A stretch of DNA of 64,000 nucleotides. Origin: JASHSH01 sp036490215 (GTDB taxonomy: Bacteria; Pseudomonadota; Alphaproteobacteria; Rhodospirillales; Magnetospirillaceae). Shown here one piece after another: positions 15,955 through 24,370 of this stretch. A model generated the notes under the pieces. The model was not told where the DNA came from, made no database searches, and worked only from the letters and a program-made list of their open reading frames with translations. The stretch lies in NCBI GenBank assembly GCA_036490215.1, contig DASXEH010000088.1, positions 62,001 to 126,000 on the forward strand. Reading direction: 5' to 3'. Both the position numbers and the translations under genes were made by a program. How positions within the stretch are numbered: position 1 is the first letter of the stretch; each line of letters begins with the position of its first letter.

Positions 15955-17673
15955 ATGATCGATTATCTCATCCTCGGCGGGGGCTCGGCGGGCTGCGCTT
16001 TGGCGGCGCGCTTGACGGAAGACCCGAAGAATTCCGTGACCCTGGTCGAAGCCGGGCGCGATCTGCGGCCCGACACGATGACCGATATCATTCGCGCGCG
16101 TTATCCGGGCCGCGCCATGTTCTCGACCGAGAATATCTGGGCCAGCCTCGAAGCCTCGATGAGCAATCCGGGTGGCAACGGCCCGTCGAGCAAGCCGGTG
16201 CGCTACGAACAGGCGCGCATTCTCGGCGGCGGTTCGGTGATCAACGCGATGGTCGCCAATCGCGGTGCGCCCGGCGACTACGATGAGTGGGGCGCGCTGG
16301 GCGCCGATGGATGGTCGTGGGAGACGGCGCTTCCCTATTTCCGCAAGCTCGAGCGCGAGTGCGATTTCGACAATGAGTTCCATGGCAAAAGCGGCCCGAT
16401 TCCGATTCGCCGCCTGCCCAAGCATCGGGTGTCCGCGTTCCCCAAGGCCGTGAGCGATACACTGGTGGCGCGCGGCTATAAAGCCCATCCCGATCAGAAC
16501 GGCGCCTGGACCGACGGTGTATTTCCCGCCGCGATCGTGCTTTCGGATAACGATGAGCGCGTGCCCGTTTCCATCGGCTATCTGACGCCCGAGGTGCGCA
16601 AGCGCCCGAATTTGCGGCTGATCACCGACCGGCAAGTCGAACGGCTGGTCTTCGAGGGCAACCGTGTGGTCGGCGCCGACACAGCGCCGGCCGATCCGGC
16701 GTCTGGTGGCCCGCGTGAGCAATTACGGGCGGCCAATGTCGTCCTGTGCTGCGGCGGCATTCATTCACCGGCCATGCTGATGCGCAGCGGTATCGGCCCG
16801 GCTGACCAGTTGCAGAAGCTGGGCATCGCGGTCGTCGCCAATCTGCCGGGTGTCGGCCAGAATCTGATGGATCATTGTGGCGTGGCGCTTTCGACCTATC
16901 TGCCGCCCCATGCGCGCATGCCAGATCCCGAGGATCATCACGATCAGGCGTTGCTGCGCTACACCTCGTCGATTCCCGATGCGGTGCCGGGTGACATGCA
17001 TGTGGCCATCCTGGCACGCACCGGCTGGCATGCGGTCGGTCACCGCACCGGCACGCTGTTCATCTGGGTCAACAAGACCTATTCGCGCGGTAGCGTCGCG
17101 TTGACCTCCGCCGACTCGAAGATCGAGCCGAAGGTCGATTTTCGCCTGCTCTCGGATTGGCGCGACATGGATCGGCTGAAGGAGGGGTACCGCATCCTCG
17201 CCGACACGCTGCGCGATCCGCGGATGAACGGCATGCACGGCCATGTGTTCCCCACCGGCTTCTCCGAGCGGGTGCGCAAAGTCTCGGCGCCAGGATGGTT
17301 CAACACCTTCCAAATGGGCCTGCTGGCGAAGCTGCTCGATTACGCCGGCGGTTTGCGCACGCCGTTGATCGACAGCGTCATCACGCTCGGCTTGCGGCTC
17401 GATGATCTGCTGCACGACGATGCGAAGCTGACCAGCTTCATCGGCGAGTCGGTGGTTCCGGTCTGGCACGCCTCGGGCACCTGCCGCATGGGCCGCGCCG
17501 ATGATCGCATGGCCGTTACCGATAATCTTGGTGTCGTTCGCGGTGTCGAAGGGTTGCGCATCTGCGACGCGTCGATCTTCCCGTCGATCCCGCGCGCCAA
17601 CACCAACACGCCGACTCTGATGATGACCGAACGCATCGCCGATCAGATCAAGGCCGGCGCGCGCGGCGGCTAA
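15955..17673 (+). CDS. GMC-family FAD-dependent oxidoreductase (choline dehydrogenase-like)
   Basis: The 572-aa flavoprotein begins with the FAD-binding motif DYLILGGGSAGCALAARL and LVEAGRD. It carries the GMC signatures GGGSVINAMVANRG (near residue 90) and GGIHSPAMLMRSGIGP (PROSITE signature 2 pattern, near 270). The active-site His pair lies in VWHASGTCRMG and NTNTPTLMM. Such enzymes oxidise alcohols or sugars at C1, C2 or C3 to aldehydes or keto-sugars, with quinone or oxygen as acceptor. The ATG at 15955 is chosen over a GTG at 15925. It diverges from the TetR gene across a TAACC-N4-GGTTA operator, which suggests that it belongs to the same sugar pathway. Confidence 0.88.
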   Translation: MIDYLILGGGSAGCALAARLTEDPKNSVTLVEAGRDLRPDTMTDIIRARYPGRAMFSTENIWASLEASMSNPGGNGPSSKPVRYEQARILGGGSVINAMVANRGAPGDYDEWGALGADGWSWETALPYFRKLERECDFDNEFHGKSGPIPIRRLPKHRVSAFPKAVSDTLVARGYKAHPDQNGAWTDGVFPAAIVLSDNDERVPVSIGYLTPEVRKRPNLRLITDRQVERLVFEGNRVVGADTAPADPASGGPREQLRAANVVLCCGGIHSPAMLMRSGIGPADQLQKLGIAVVANLPGVGQNLMDHCGVALSTYLPPHARMPDPEDHHDQALLRYTSSIPDAVPGDMHVAILARTGWHAVGHRTGTLFIWVNKTYSRGSVALTSADSKIEPKVDFRLLSDWRDMDRLKEGYRILADTLRDPRMNGMHGHVFPTGFSERVRKVSAPGWFNTFQMGLLAKLLDYAGGLRTPLIDSVITLGLRLDDLLHDDAKLTSFIGESVVPVWHASGTCRMGRADDRMAVTDNLGVVRGVEGLRICDASIFPSIPRANTNTPTLMMTERIADQIKAGARGG

Positions 17674-17676
17674 GAG

Positions 17677-19092
17677 TTACTGATTCTCGTACTGATCGGC
17701 GAGAACCTGCGCGATCACCATCGTCACGCGTTTGCCGGTGGGGATGTGCAGGAATTCGTTGGGACCATGGGCATTGGATTGCGGCCCCAGCACGCCGGTC
17801 ACGACGAACTGCGCCTCGGGAAATTTCTCGCCCAGCATCGCCATGAACGGGATCGTGCCGCCTTCACCCATATAGGCTGGCGGTTTGCCGAAGGCATTCT
17901 GTGCCGCCGCGGTCAACGACTTTTCGAGCCAAGCTGACAATGTCGGCGCGTTCCAGCCCGTAGCTTCCGAATCGGCCTCGAAGGTCACCGTCGCACCATC
18001 GGGCGGATTCTCTTCGAGCAGCGTCTTCACCAACGCGCAGGCCTTGGCGCCATCGAGCGTCGGCGGGATGCGCAGGCTCAGCTTCGCGGTGGTGAAGGGC
18101 AGCAGCACATTGCCGGCGCTATGCGTCGCGGGCAGGCCGTCGATGCCGACCACGGCGAGCTGCGGTCGCCAGGTGCGGTTGAGCACCATCTCGGCCGTGT
18201 CGCCGATCATCGGCTTGGTCGAAGCCGCGAATGGGAACTTGTTGTAGACGACATCGCCCAGTGCCACCGCGGCGGCTTTCGCTTGCGTGCGGCGTTCAGG
18301 CGGGATCTGCGCATGCAGGTCGGCGGGTAGAATCTCGCCGGTCGCCTCGTTCTCAAGCCGCGAGATCAGCTGGCGCAGAATCCTGAAGCTGGACGGCACG
18401 ATCCCCGACGCGTCGCCCGAATGCACGCCTTCGTCGAGTACGCGGATCGTCAGCGAGCCATTGATCAGGCCGCGCAGCGACGTGGTCATCCAGAGCTGAT
18501 CGTAATTGCCGCAACCGGAGTCGAGGCAGATCACCAGGTCGGGCGAGCCGATGCGTGGCGCCAGATGGTCGACATAGTACGGCAGATCGTAGCTGCCGGA
18601 TTCCTCGCAGGCTTCGATCAGGATGACGCAGCGCGCATGCTTGCCGCCTTGATCGCGGAGCGCGAGAATCGCCGACAGCGCGCCGAACATCGCATAGCCG
18701 TCATCGGCCCCGCCGCGCCCATAGAGCTTGTCGCCTTTGATCACCGGTGTCCAAGGGCCCAGACCCTCGGCCCAACCCACCATCTCGGGTTGTTTGTCGA
18801 GATGGCCATAGAGCAGGATCGGCGCCGCCGCATCGCCTGGCAGTTCGATCAGGATGACCGGCGTCCGGCCCGGCAAACGCACGACCTCGAGCGATGCGCC
18901 GGGAATTCCGCCGATCTTGGCGCGCGCCCAACGCTCGAACAGCGCGACGGCCGCATCCATATAGCCGTGCTTGACCCAGTCGGCGTCGAAATGCGGCGAC
19001 TTGTTCGGAATCTTGATGTACTCGACCAGGGTCGGAACCACCTCGTCATCCCAAATCTGGTCGACAAACCGCTTCAGCCGTTCAACGTCCAT
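17677..19092 (-). CDS. M20 family metallopeptidase (dipeptidase)
   Basis: The 471-aa enzyme is an M20 zinc peptidase. Metal ligands and catalytic residues are seen in order: YGHLDKQPE (His, Asp), GRGGADDGYAM (Asp), IEACEESGS (catalytic Glu pair), a further Asp in ICLDSG and a C-terminal His in NAHGPNEFLH. The insert after about residue 200 is the M20 dimerisation domain (VHSGDASGIVPSSFRI). The pattern is that of peptidases annotated as dipeptidases or CNDP-like carboxypeptidases. It ends only three bases after the stop of the convergent GMC gene and is cytoplasmic, with no signal peptide. Confidence 0.9.
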   Translation of the reverse strand: MDVERLKRFVDQIWDDEVVPTLVEYIKIPNKSPHFDADWVKHGYMDAAVALFERWARAKIGGIPGASLEVVRLPGRTPVILIELPGDAAAPILLYGHLDKQPEMVGWAEGLGPWTPVIKGDKLYGRGGADDGYAMFGALSAILALRDQGGKHARCVILIEACEESGSYDLPYYVDHLAPRIGSPDLVICLDSGCGNYDQLWMTTSLRGLINGSLTIRVLDEGVHSGDASGIVPSSFRILRQLISRLENEATGEILPADLHAQIPPERRTQAKAAAVALGDVVYNKFPFAASTKPMIGDTAEMVLNRTWRPQLAVVGIDGLPATHSAGNVLLPFTTAKLSLRIPPTLDGAKACALVKTLLEENPPDGATVTFEADSEATGWNAPTLSAWLEKSLTAAAQNAFGKPPAYMGEGGTIPFMAMLGEKFPEAQFVVTGVLGPQSNAHGPNEFLHIPTGKRVTMVIAQVLADQYENQ

Positions 19093-19113
19093 GGGCTTTC
19101 CAGACTGTTTTGA

Positions 19114-20430
19114 TCAGTAGATGGGAACGCGCGGCTTCGCGGCCAAGCCCGGCTCTAAAGCCACGGAGACGATATCGCCCTCGGCCGGCGCGACGCATCT
19201 GGTCGACGAGCCGAGTGCCGCCAGCCGGTTCTGCGCCTGCTTCAGCTTGTCATCGATCGCGTCGTCGGTCTGGTCCGGCTCGTGATGGAACAGATGAAGT
19301 TCCTTCACACCCGCGTCATGGGCGAGGTGCGCGACCTCGCTGACGGCGGAATGGCCCCAGCCGATACGCTTGCGATACATCTCGTCCGAAAAAGTCGCGT
19401 CGGTGATCAGCACATCGGCGTCCTTCACGAAATCAATGAGGCGCTTGCGATAATGCGGGTCATATTGCGGCAGATCGTTGGGGAACAACTCGTTGTCAGT
19501 GACGTAGCAGAAGGCGCGGTTGGCCGTGTCGATGCGATAGCCGAGGCACCGGCCGGGATGCGACAGAAGGAGGGTGCGGATCTTCACGCCCTCGGCTTCG
19601 AACTGCTGCTCGCCGATATCGCGGAAGGTCACGCGCGCGCCGAATTCGCGCATCGTCATCGGGAAATAGATGCTGTCCATCTGATCGCCGATCATCTTCT
19701 CCATGGTGATATCCCCATGCCCGGCGCCGACGACTTCGAACTCGTTGCCTAGCGCATAGAGCGGCGCGAAGAACGGAAAGGCGTTGATGTGATCCCAATG
19801 GGGATGCGAAATCAGAATGTGCCCCGACACGCGTTTCCCGCGTGCCATGATATCGGCGCCCAGTGTGCGAATCCCCGTGCCGGCATCGAAGATGAACATA
19901 TGGTCGCGACCGAACGACATGGTGACGCAGGATGTGTTGCCGCCATACTTCAGCGTATTCCGGCCCGAAGCGGGCAGGGTGCCGCGCACGCCCCAATAGC
20001 GAATTTCGGCGGCGGGCGATAGCAGCGCCTGGAGTTCGGGCAGGAAGTCGCTGCCGATCGGCTTGGTGATATAGCCATTGGCGCCGACCACTACCGCCTG
20101 CCTGCGGTCGAAGTCATAGTTCTTCGCCGTCACCACAATCAGCTTGATCGCGGCCAAGCCGGCGTGCTGGCGGACCCGGCGGCAGAACTCCAGCCCGTCG
20201 AGTTCCGGCATCATGATGTCGACCAGGACGAAATCGGGCTTTTGGGTCAGCACGTCGTTCAGCGCGGCCACAGTCGACTGGTAGCCGGTCACCTGGTAGC
20301 CGGCGCCCGTCAGATGATGGGTCAGCACGTCGACGATCAGCGGATCGTCGTCGACGACAAAGGCCCGCAGGTTCGAGGAGCCTGTGGGGCTCGCGGTCGA
20401 GACGTGCCGTGGCTGCGCGCGCGTATTCAT
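19114..20430 (-). CDS. Fusion of receiver domain and metallo-beta-lactamase fold hydrolase
   Basis: The 438-aa protein joins two modules. Residues about 20-140 are a complete response-regulator receiver: Asp27-Asp29 acidic cluster, phosphoacceptor Asp71 in VLVDIMMPELDG, Thr101 in VVTAK and Lys123 in ITKP. Residues 142-438 are an MBL-fold hydrolase with SHPHWDHINAF (HxHxDH, 209-214), YVTDNELFP, ITDATFSDEMY and FHHEPDQ, so all main metal ligands appear to be present. The MBL half resembles RNase Z/phosphodiesterase-like members. The design implies a hydrolase, perhaps for a phosphodiester or signalling nucleotide, switched by phosphorylation. The gene lies after an M20 gene on the same strand (21-base gap) with no kinase beside it. 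Confidence 0.85.
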   Translation of the reverse strand: MNTRAQPRHVSTASPTGSSNLRAFVVDDDPLIVDVLTHHLTGAGYQVTGYQSTVAALNDVLTQKPDFVLVDIMMPELDGLEFCRRVRQHAGLAAIKLIVVTAKNYDFDRRQAVVVGANGYITKPIGSDFLPELQALLSPAAEIRYWGVRGTLPASGRNTLKYGGNTSCVTMSFGRDHMFIFDAGTGIRTLGADIMARGKRVSGHILISHPHWDHINAFPFFAPLYALGNEFEVVGAGHGDITMEKMIGDQMDSIYFPMTMREFGARVTFRDIGEQQFEAEGVKIRTLLLSHPGRCLGYRIDTANRAFCYVTDNELFPNDLPQYDPHYRKRLIDFVKDADVLITDATFSDEMYRKRIGWGHSAVSEVAHLAHDAGVKELHLFHHEPDQTDDAIDDKLKQAQNRLAALGSSTRCVAPAEGDIVSVALEPGLAAKPRVPIY

Positions 20431-20549
20431 GACGCATAAACCTCAATGATTTCGGTTTTAGCGCAAGCCCCAAGTCATTGGAAGACCTGTTAACCTTATA
20501 AAGCCTTTAGAAACAGGTGCTTGTGATAAGCGTCCGCTTCAGCGCCTGA

Positions 20550-21236
20550 TTAGGTGCCGAAGGGAATCCGCATCGCGAGGGTGAAACGCGCCGTGCGGTT
20601 CGCCTGTTCGAACAGGCAGAGCGAGGCGATCCGCAGCGGCTCGGCCAGAACATCGCCAAGCAGGGGCATCAGCTGCGCGCGCGTGCGGGCCCGCTCATCG
20701 TCCGCCAGCCGGCCGCTCAGGGTGACGTGGAAGCGGAATTCGTCGAGCACATAGGGATAGCCCCAGCGCTTGAGGTGTTCATGTTGACGCGGGGTCAAGC
20801 CATTGGCCCGCTTGGCAATGTCTTCGGGTGTCGATGGCGCGCGAAAGCGGTCGAAAGCGGTGACGCAATCGGCAGCCAGTCTGTCGATCTTTGCGTTCGA
20901 TGCCGGGCGCAACGCGATGAAGTCGCCGATTTCGGCCAGGGTCAACGGCGGCGCCTCGATCGGCGCACGAGTTTTGCAGAGTGCCCGCAGCGTATCGACA
21001 AGCTGATCACGCGTCGTGCCACTTGCCAGATGGAACGGCGGCTTCAATGTCGCATGCAATCCATAGAGGCGTGGATCGGCGACGCGTGCAGTGTGATCGG
21101 AATCGCCCGAGACCGCGGATAGGAACGGTGCATCGTCGACCGTCTCAGGCCGGCGGCCGAGCCATGGCCAACCGAAGCGCGCTAAAGCGGAATCATCTTC
21201 TGGTGCGAAATAGATCGCGCAGCGCGATTCGCTCAC
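20550..21236 (-). CDS. DUF1045 phosphonate-metabolism protein (2H phosphoesterase fold)
   Basis: The 228-aa protein matches the DUF1045 family found with C-P lyase genes. It has the paired H-x-T/S motifs of the 2H phosphoesterase superfamily: LHATLKPPF (near residue 60) and FHVTLSG (near 170). It probably cleaves a cyclic ribose phosphate or a related ester made by the phosphonate pathway, a role like that of PhnP, which is otherwise absent from this locus. The start overlaps the stop of the upstream phnM-like gene by four bases (ATGA), so the two are translationally coupled. Confidence 0.85.
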   Translation of the reverse strand: MSESRCAIYFAPEDDSALARFGWPWLGRRPETVDDAPFLSAVSGDSDHTARVADPRLYGLHATLKPPFHLASGTTRDQLVDTLRALCKTRAPIEAPPLTLAEIGDFIALRPASNAKIDRLAADCVTAFDRFRAPSTPEDIAKRANGLTPRQHEHLKRWGYPYVLDEFRFHVTLSGRLADDERARTRAQLMPLLGDVLAEPLRIASLCLFEQANRTARFTLAMRIPFGT

Positions 21237-22381
21237 GCCGCCGGACCGCCATTCGACGCGATCACCCGGCCACCGGCGATGGTTGCCACCACATGGGGCA
21301 GGGTTGGATCGCGATCGTCGACCAGGATCAGATCGGCGCGCTGTCCTGTGGCAATCGTGCCGCGATCATGCAATCCCACCGCGCGGGCCGGATTGGTCGA
21401 AACCAGGCTCCAGGCCGTCGCGAAATCGCACTGGCCCTCGGCCATCAGTTTGAACGGCGCCTGCAGCAGGGCCGGGTAGTAGTAGTCTGAGGTCAGAATA
21501 TCGACCAACCCGTCCTTCACCATATCGGCGACGCGCAAGCCGCCGGTATGGCTGCCGCCGCGCACCACATTCGGCGAACCCATGATGATCGCGTCACCGA
21601 AACCACGCGCCGCTTCAAGCGTGGGGCGATTGAGCGGGAACTCGCACAGAGCGCAGCCCATCTCATGGAAGTGCTTGCGCAGATCGGGCGAAGGATCGTC
21701 GTGCGATGCCATGGCGATCTGATTCTCGCGCGCGGCAGCGGCAATCCGATCATTCGTCGGCGCCACCATGGATTCGCGCGCCGCCACTTCGTCGATCAGG
21801 GCGATATAGGCGTCGAGCGACAGGTCGGCGCGCTCGGCATATTGCACCAGCTTCTGCGGCGTGTTCGATTTGCGCTTCATCATCGGCAAATGATCGTTGA
21901 AGGCCAGAAGACCGACGCGGCCGGCGGTTATCAGATCGACGATCGAATCGACCGCGCCGGTATTATAGACCTCATGTCGCAAGTGAATGCGCGTGTCGGT
22001 CAGCAGGCGCGGCCGAATCCGCTCCATTCCGTCGAACAGCGCGAAGGCGGCTTCGCGCCCGCGCAGGCCCGGCTCCCATGACCAGGTCAGCCCATGAAAG
22101 GCCGTGGTGATGCCATTGGCGGCAAGCTGCCGGTCGGTATCGATCAGCGCCAGATCGATCGGGAAATGCACGCCGGGCCGCGGCATGATCTGGCGCTCGA
22201 AGGCGTCGCCATGCAGATCGACAATGCCGGGCAGCAGCAGAAGGCCCTGCGCATCGATCACGCGGCCGGCCGATAAACCGTTGGCCTCATCGATATGGCC
22301 ATCGGCGATCGCGATGTCGGTCTGGGTCAGGGTGCCGTGGGGCAGAAGCGCGCGGGCGCCGCGAATGGTGAGGTCTGTCAT
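21233..22381 (-). CDS. phnM: PhnM-like amidohydrolase, second copy
   Basis: The 382-aa protein is an amidohydrolase of the PhnM family, which in C-P lyase removes pyrophosphate from alpha-D-ribose 1-methylphosphonate 5-triphosphate. It has PGIVDLHGDAFERQIMPRPGV, RIHLRHEVYN, MASHDD and the family hallmark SPNVVRGGSHTGG with DILTSDYYYPALL. It is clearly diverged from the other PhnM at 27802-28947 (HGDAFERQI in place of HTDNLEKHF). It lies between phnF and the DUF1045 gene on the minus strand. It may be a specialised paralogue that works together with the DUF1045 phosphoesterase. Confidence 0.88.
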   Translation of the reverse strand: MTDLTIRGARALLPHGTLTQTDIAIADGHIDEANGLSAGRVIDAQGLLLLPGIVDLHGDAFERQIMPRPGVHFPIDLALIDTDRQLAANGITTAFHGLTWSWEPGLRGREAAFALFDGMERIRPRLLTDTRIHLRHEVYNTGAVDSIVDLITAGRVGLLAFNDHLPMMKRKSNTPQKLVQYAERADLSLDAYIALIDEVAARESMVAPTNDRIAAAARENQIAMASHDDPSPDLRKHFHEMGCALCEFPLNRPTLEAARGFGDAIIMGSPNVVRGGSHTGGLRVADMVKDGLVDILTSDYYYPALLQAPFKLMAEGQCDFATAWSLVSTNPARAVGLHDRGTIATGQRADLILVDDRDPTLPHVVATIAGGRVIASNGGPAA

Positions 22382-22466
22382 CGGGCCGAATTAGGCGAGA
22401 TCGCCACCCTCTTGCATGACGTTTCGGTGATAAGCCGCTGCTCGACTAGACAAGCGCGCGGCTTGG

Positions 22467-23204
22467 TTAGGTCCCAGGCTCGACGACCAATTGTACGCGG
22501 TCCGATGCCCAGCGGCCGACGCTGTATTCGATCGGCTGGCCTTCGGTGTCCACATTGATGCTCTCGGTCATCAGGATCGGCCGCGACGAGGGTTGGCCCA
22601 ACAGTCGCGCGTCAGACGCGCGTGCGGCGCGCGCGGTGATCTTGGTCGACTTGCGCGCATAGTCGGCCACGCCGCAGCGTGCCAGCGCCGCAGTGATCGA
22701 TCCGGTATTGCGATAGCATTCGATGAAGGTGGGAAAGCGCGCCTTGGGGAAATAATGCGACGACACGTTGATCGGGCGGCCATCGGCCTCGCCCAAACGT
22801 TCGATCATGATCACCGCGGAGCCCTTGCGCAGGCCGAGCGCCTTGGCCACAGCCGTTGCCGCCGGCATTTCCTCGGCGCGCAACAGGCGGCCCGACGGAT
22901 CGTGATTCTGCGACGATAGATTCTCGGAAAAGCGCGTGCGCTTGCCCAGGCGATAGTCGACCACGCTTTCCTGGACAAAGGTGCCGCGCCCTTGTTCGAC
23001 GCGCACAAGCCCTTGCTCGGCCAGTGCCGCCAGCGCACGCCGCGCCGTGTGGCGATTGACGGCGAAATTATCGGCCAGGGTCAGTTCGGTCGGCAGGCGC
23101 TCGCCCGGTTTCCACGTGCCCGAGAGAATTCGCTCTTCCAACTGTGCAGCAATCTGCAGCCACAAGGTGCGCCCATTGCCACGATCCAGTTCCGCGCCGG
23201 TCAT
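22467..23204 (-). CDS. phnF: GntR/HutC family regulator PhnF
   Basis: The 245-aa regulator has a GntR winged helix (LWLQIAAQLEERILSGTWKPGERLPTELTLADNFAVNRHTARRALAALAEQGLVRVEQGRGTFVQ) and a HutC/FarR-type ligand domain ending in SVGRWASDRVQLVV. The PhnF name follows from the arrangement: it diverges from phnG and heads phnM2-DUF1045. The ATG at 23204 has a weak GGGTGA upstream; longer open frame to 23378 would run through the operator. The 14-bp palindrome TATAGACGTCTATA in the divergent gap is the likely binding site. Confidence 0.88.
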   Translation of the reverse strand: MTGAELDRGNGRTLWLQIAAQLEERILSGTWKPGERLPTELTLADNFAVNRHTARRALAALAEQGLVRVEQGRGTFVQESVVDYRLGKRTRFSENLSSQNHDPSGRLLRAEEMPAATAVAKALGLRKGSAVIMIERLGEADGRPINVSSHYFPKARFPTFIECYRNTGSITAALARCGVADYARKSTKITARAARASDARLLGQPSSRPILMTESINVDTEGQPIEYSVGRWASDRVQLVVEPGT

Positions 23205-23269
23205 CAAAATTTCACCCGTTATTCGCTTTACCCAAAGGGGCCCGAGGCGCAGTATTATACATATAGATA

Positions 23270-23283
23270 TATAGACGTCTATA
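23270..23283. promoter_or_regulatory. Putative PhnF operator, palindrome TATAGACGTCTATA
   Basis: Perfect 14-bp palindrome about 20 bases upstream of phnG and 66 bases upstream of phnF, inside an A+T-rich stretch (23253-23290) that should hold both promoters. A related site lies in front of phnD. Confidence 0.7.
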
Positions 23284-23301
23284 CAAATTTTGGATTGGTC
23301 C

Positions 23302-23778
23302 ATGCCAGAGGAAATGAGCGCGGAAACGGGTGCTTCGGAAACCGAAGCGCGGCAACGCTGGATGGGCATTCTGGCCAAGGCGCAGCCGGCCGAATTAGAG
23401 GTCGCGTGGGGTCAGCTTGAGGCGCATCCCGCCTATCAGTTCCTGCGCAAGCCCGAGATCGGGCTGGTGATGACCCAGGGTCGCATGGGCGGCGATGGGC
23501 GTCCCTTCAATATCGGCGAGATGACGGTCACGCGCTGTTCGGTGCGCCTCGATGGCGGCATCGTCGGTCACGCGATGGTGGCCGGCCGTTCGACGCGGCA
23601 CGCTGAGTTGGCCGCCGCGCTCGACGCAATGTTGCAGGATGCTGCGTTGGCCCGTGCGGTCGAGAAAGTGGTGATCGCGCCGCTGGCTGCCGCGCACCAG
23701 AAACGTCGCGATGAGATGGCGCGCAAGGCCGCCGCCACCAAGGTCGAGTTCTTCACCATGGTCCGGGGTGCCGTATGA
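23302..23778 (+). CDS. phnG: C-P lyase subunit PhnG
   Basis: The 158-aa protein is PhnG, a core subunit of the PhnGHIJ carbon-phosphorus lyase complex that joins phosphonate to ribose triphosphate. Typical features are RQRWMGILAKAQ, VGLVMTQGRMGGDGRPFNIGEMTVTRC and GHAMVAGRSTRHAELAA. The ATG at 23302 is chosen; a TTG at 23290 and an ATG at 23314 are alternatives. It starts the phnGHIJKLM operon and overlaps phnH by four bases. Confidence 0.93.
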   Translation: MPEEMSAETGASETEARQRWMGILAKAQPAELEVAWGQLEAHPAYQFLRKPEIGLVMTQGRMGGDGRPFNIGEMTVTRCSVRLDGGIVGHAMVAGRSTRHAELAAALDAMLQDAALARAVEKVVIAPLAAAHQKRRDEMARKAAATKVEFFTMVRGAV

Positions 23779-24368
23779 GCACCGAGACCCTGGCGCCAGG
23801 TTTCGCTGATCCCGTGCTCGATGCGCAGCGTGTCTTCCGCGCCGTGCTCGATGCAATGGCGCGTCCGGGCACGATTATCGAAATCCCGTCGCCGTCCACG
23901 CCGCCCGAACCGGTCATGCCGGCGGTGGGTGCCGTGTTGTTGAGCCTCGCGGATCACGAAACGCCGGTGTGGATCGATCATGAGAGCAAAGCGCCGGGAT
24001 TCTCCGCGTGGCTCGGCTTCCATTGCGGCAGCCGACTCGTCTCCGAGCCCGGCCAGGCGATGTTCGCGCTGGTGATCGATGCCGCGACGATGCCGCCGCT
24101 CTCGGCCTTCGAGCCGGGGAGCGAGGAATACCCCGACCGTTCCGCCACGATCATCGTGCAAGTGCCGTCGCTCACCGGCGGCGAAGGTTGGACGATCACC
24201 GGCCCCGGCATCCGCGATCGCATCGCGTTCGGACCCGCGGGCCTGCCCGCCGCGTTCAAGGATTGGATCGTCGAGAACAACGCCCATTTCCCGCAGGGCG
24301 TGGATTTGATTTTCGCCAGCGGTAATCGCATCGCGGCCCTGCCGCGCTCCACCCGCTTGAAAGGCTGA
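23775..24368 (+). CDS. phnH: C-P lyase subunit PhnH
   Basis: The 197-aa protein is PhnH, a core structural subunit of the C-P lyase. It starts with PGFADPVLDAQRVFRAVLDAMARPGTI, the family's opening, and contains GWTITGPGIRDR and FPQGVDLIFASGNRIAALPRST near the end. It resembles a vestigial PLP-transferase fold but lacks the cofactor lysine. The ATGA overlap with phnG and the two-base gap before phnI show tight operon packing. Confidence 0.93.
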   Translation: MSTETLAPGFADPVLDAQRVFRAVLDAMARPGTIIEIPSPSTPPEPVMPAVGAVLLSLADHETPVWIDHESKAPGFSAWLGFHCGSRLVSEPGQAMFALVIDAATMPPLSAFEPGSEEYPDRSATIIVQVPSLTGGEGWTITGPGIRDRIAFGPAGLPAAFKDWIVENNAHFPQGVDLIFASGNRIAALPRSTRLKG

Positions 24369-24370
24369 TC

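Noticed and set aside
23314..23316. ATG at 23314 as phnG start
   Set aside because: The AGAGGA before it is almost in contact with the ATG; 23302 has a more usual spacing.
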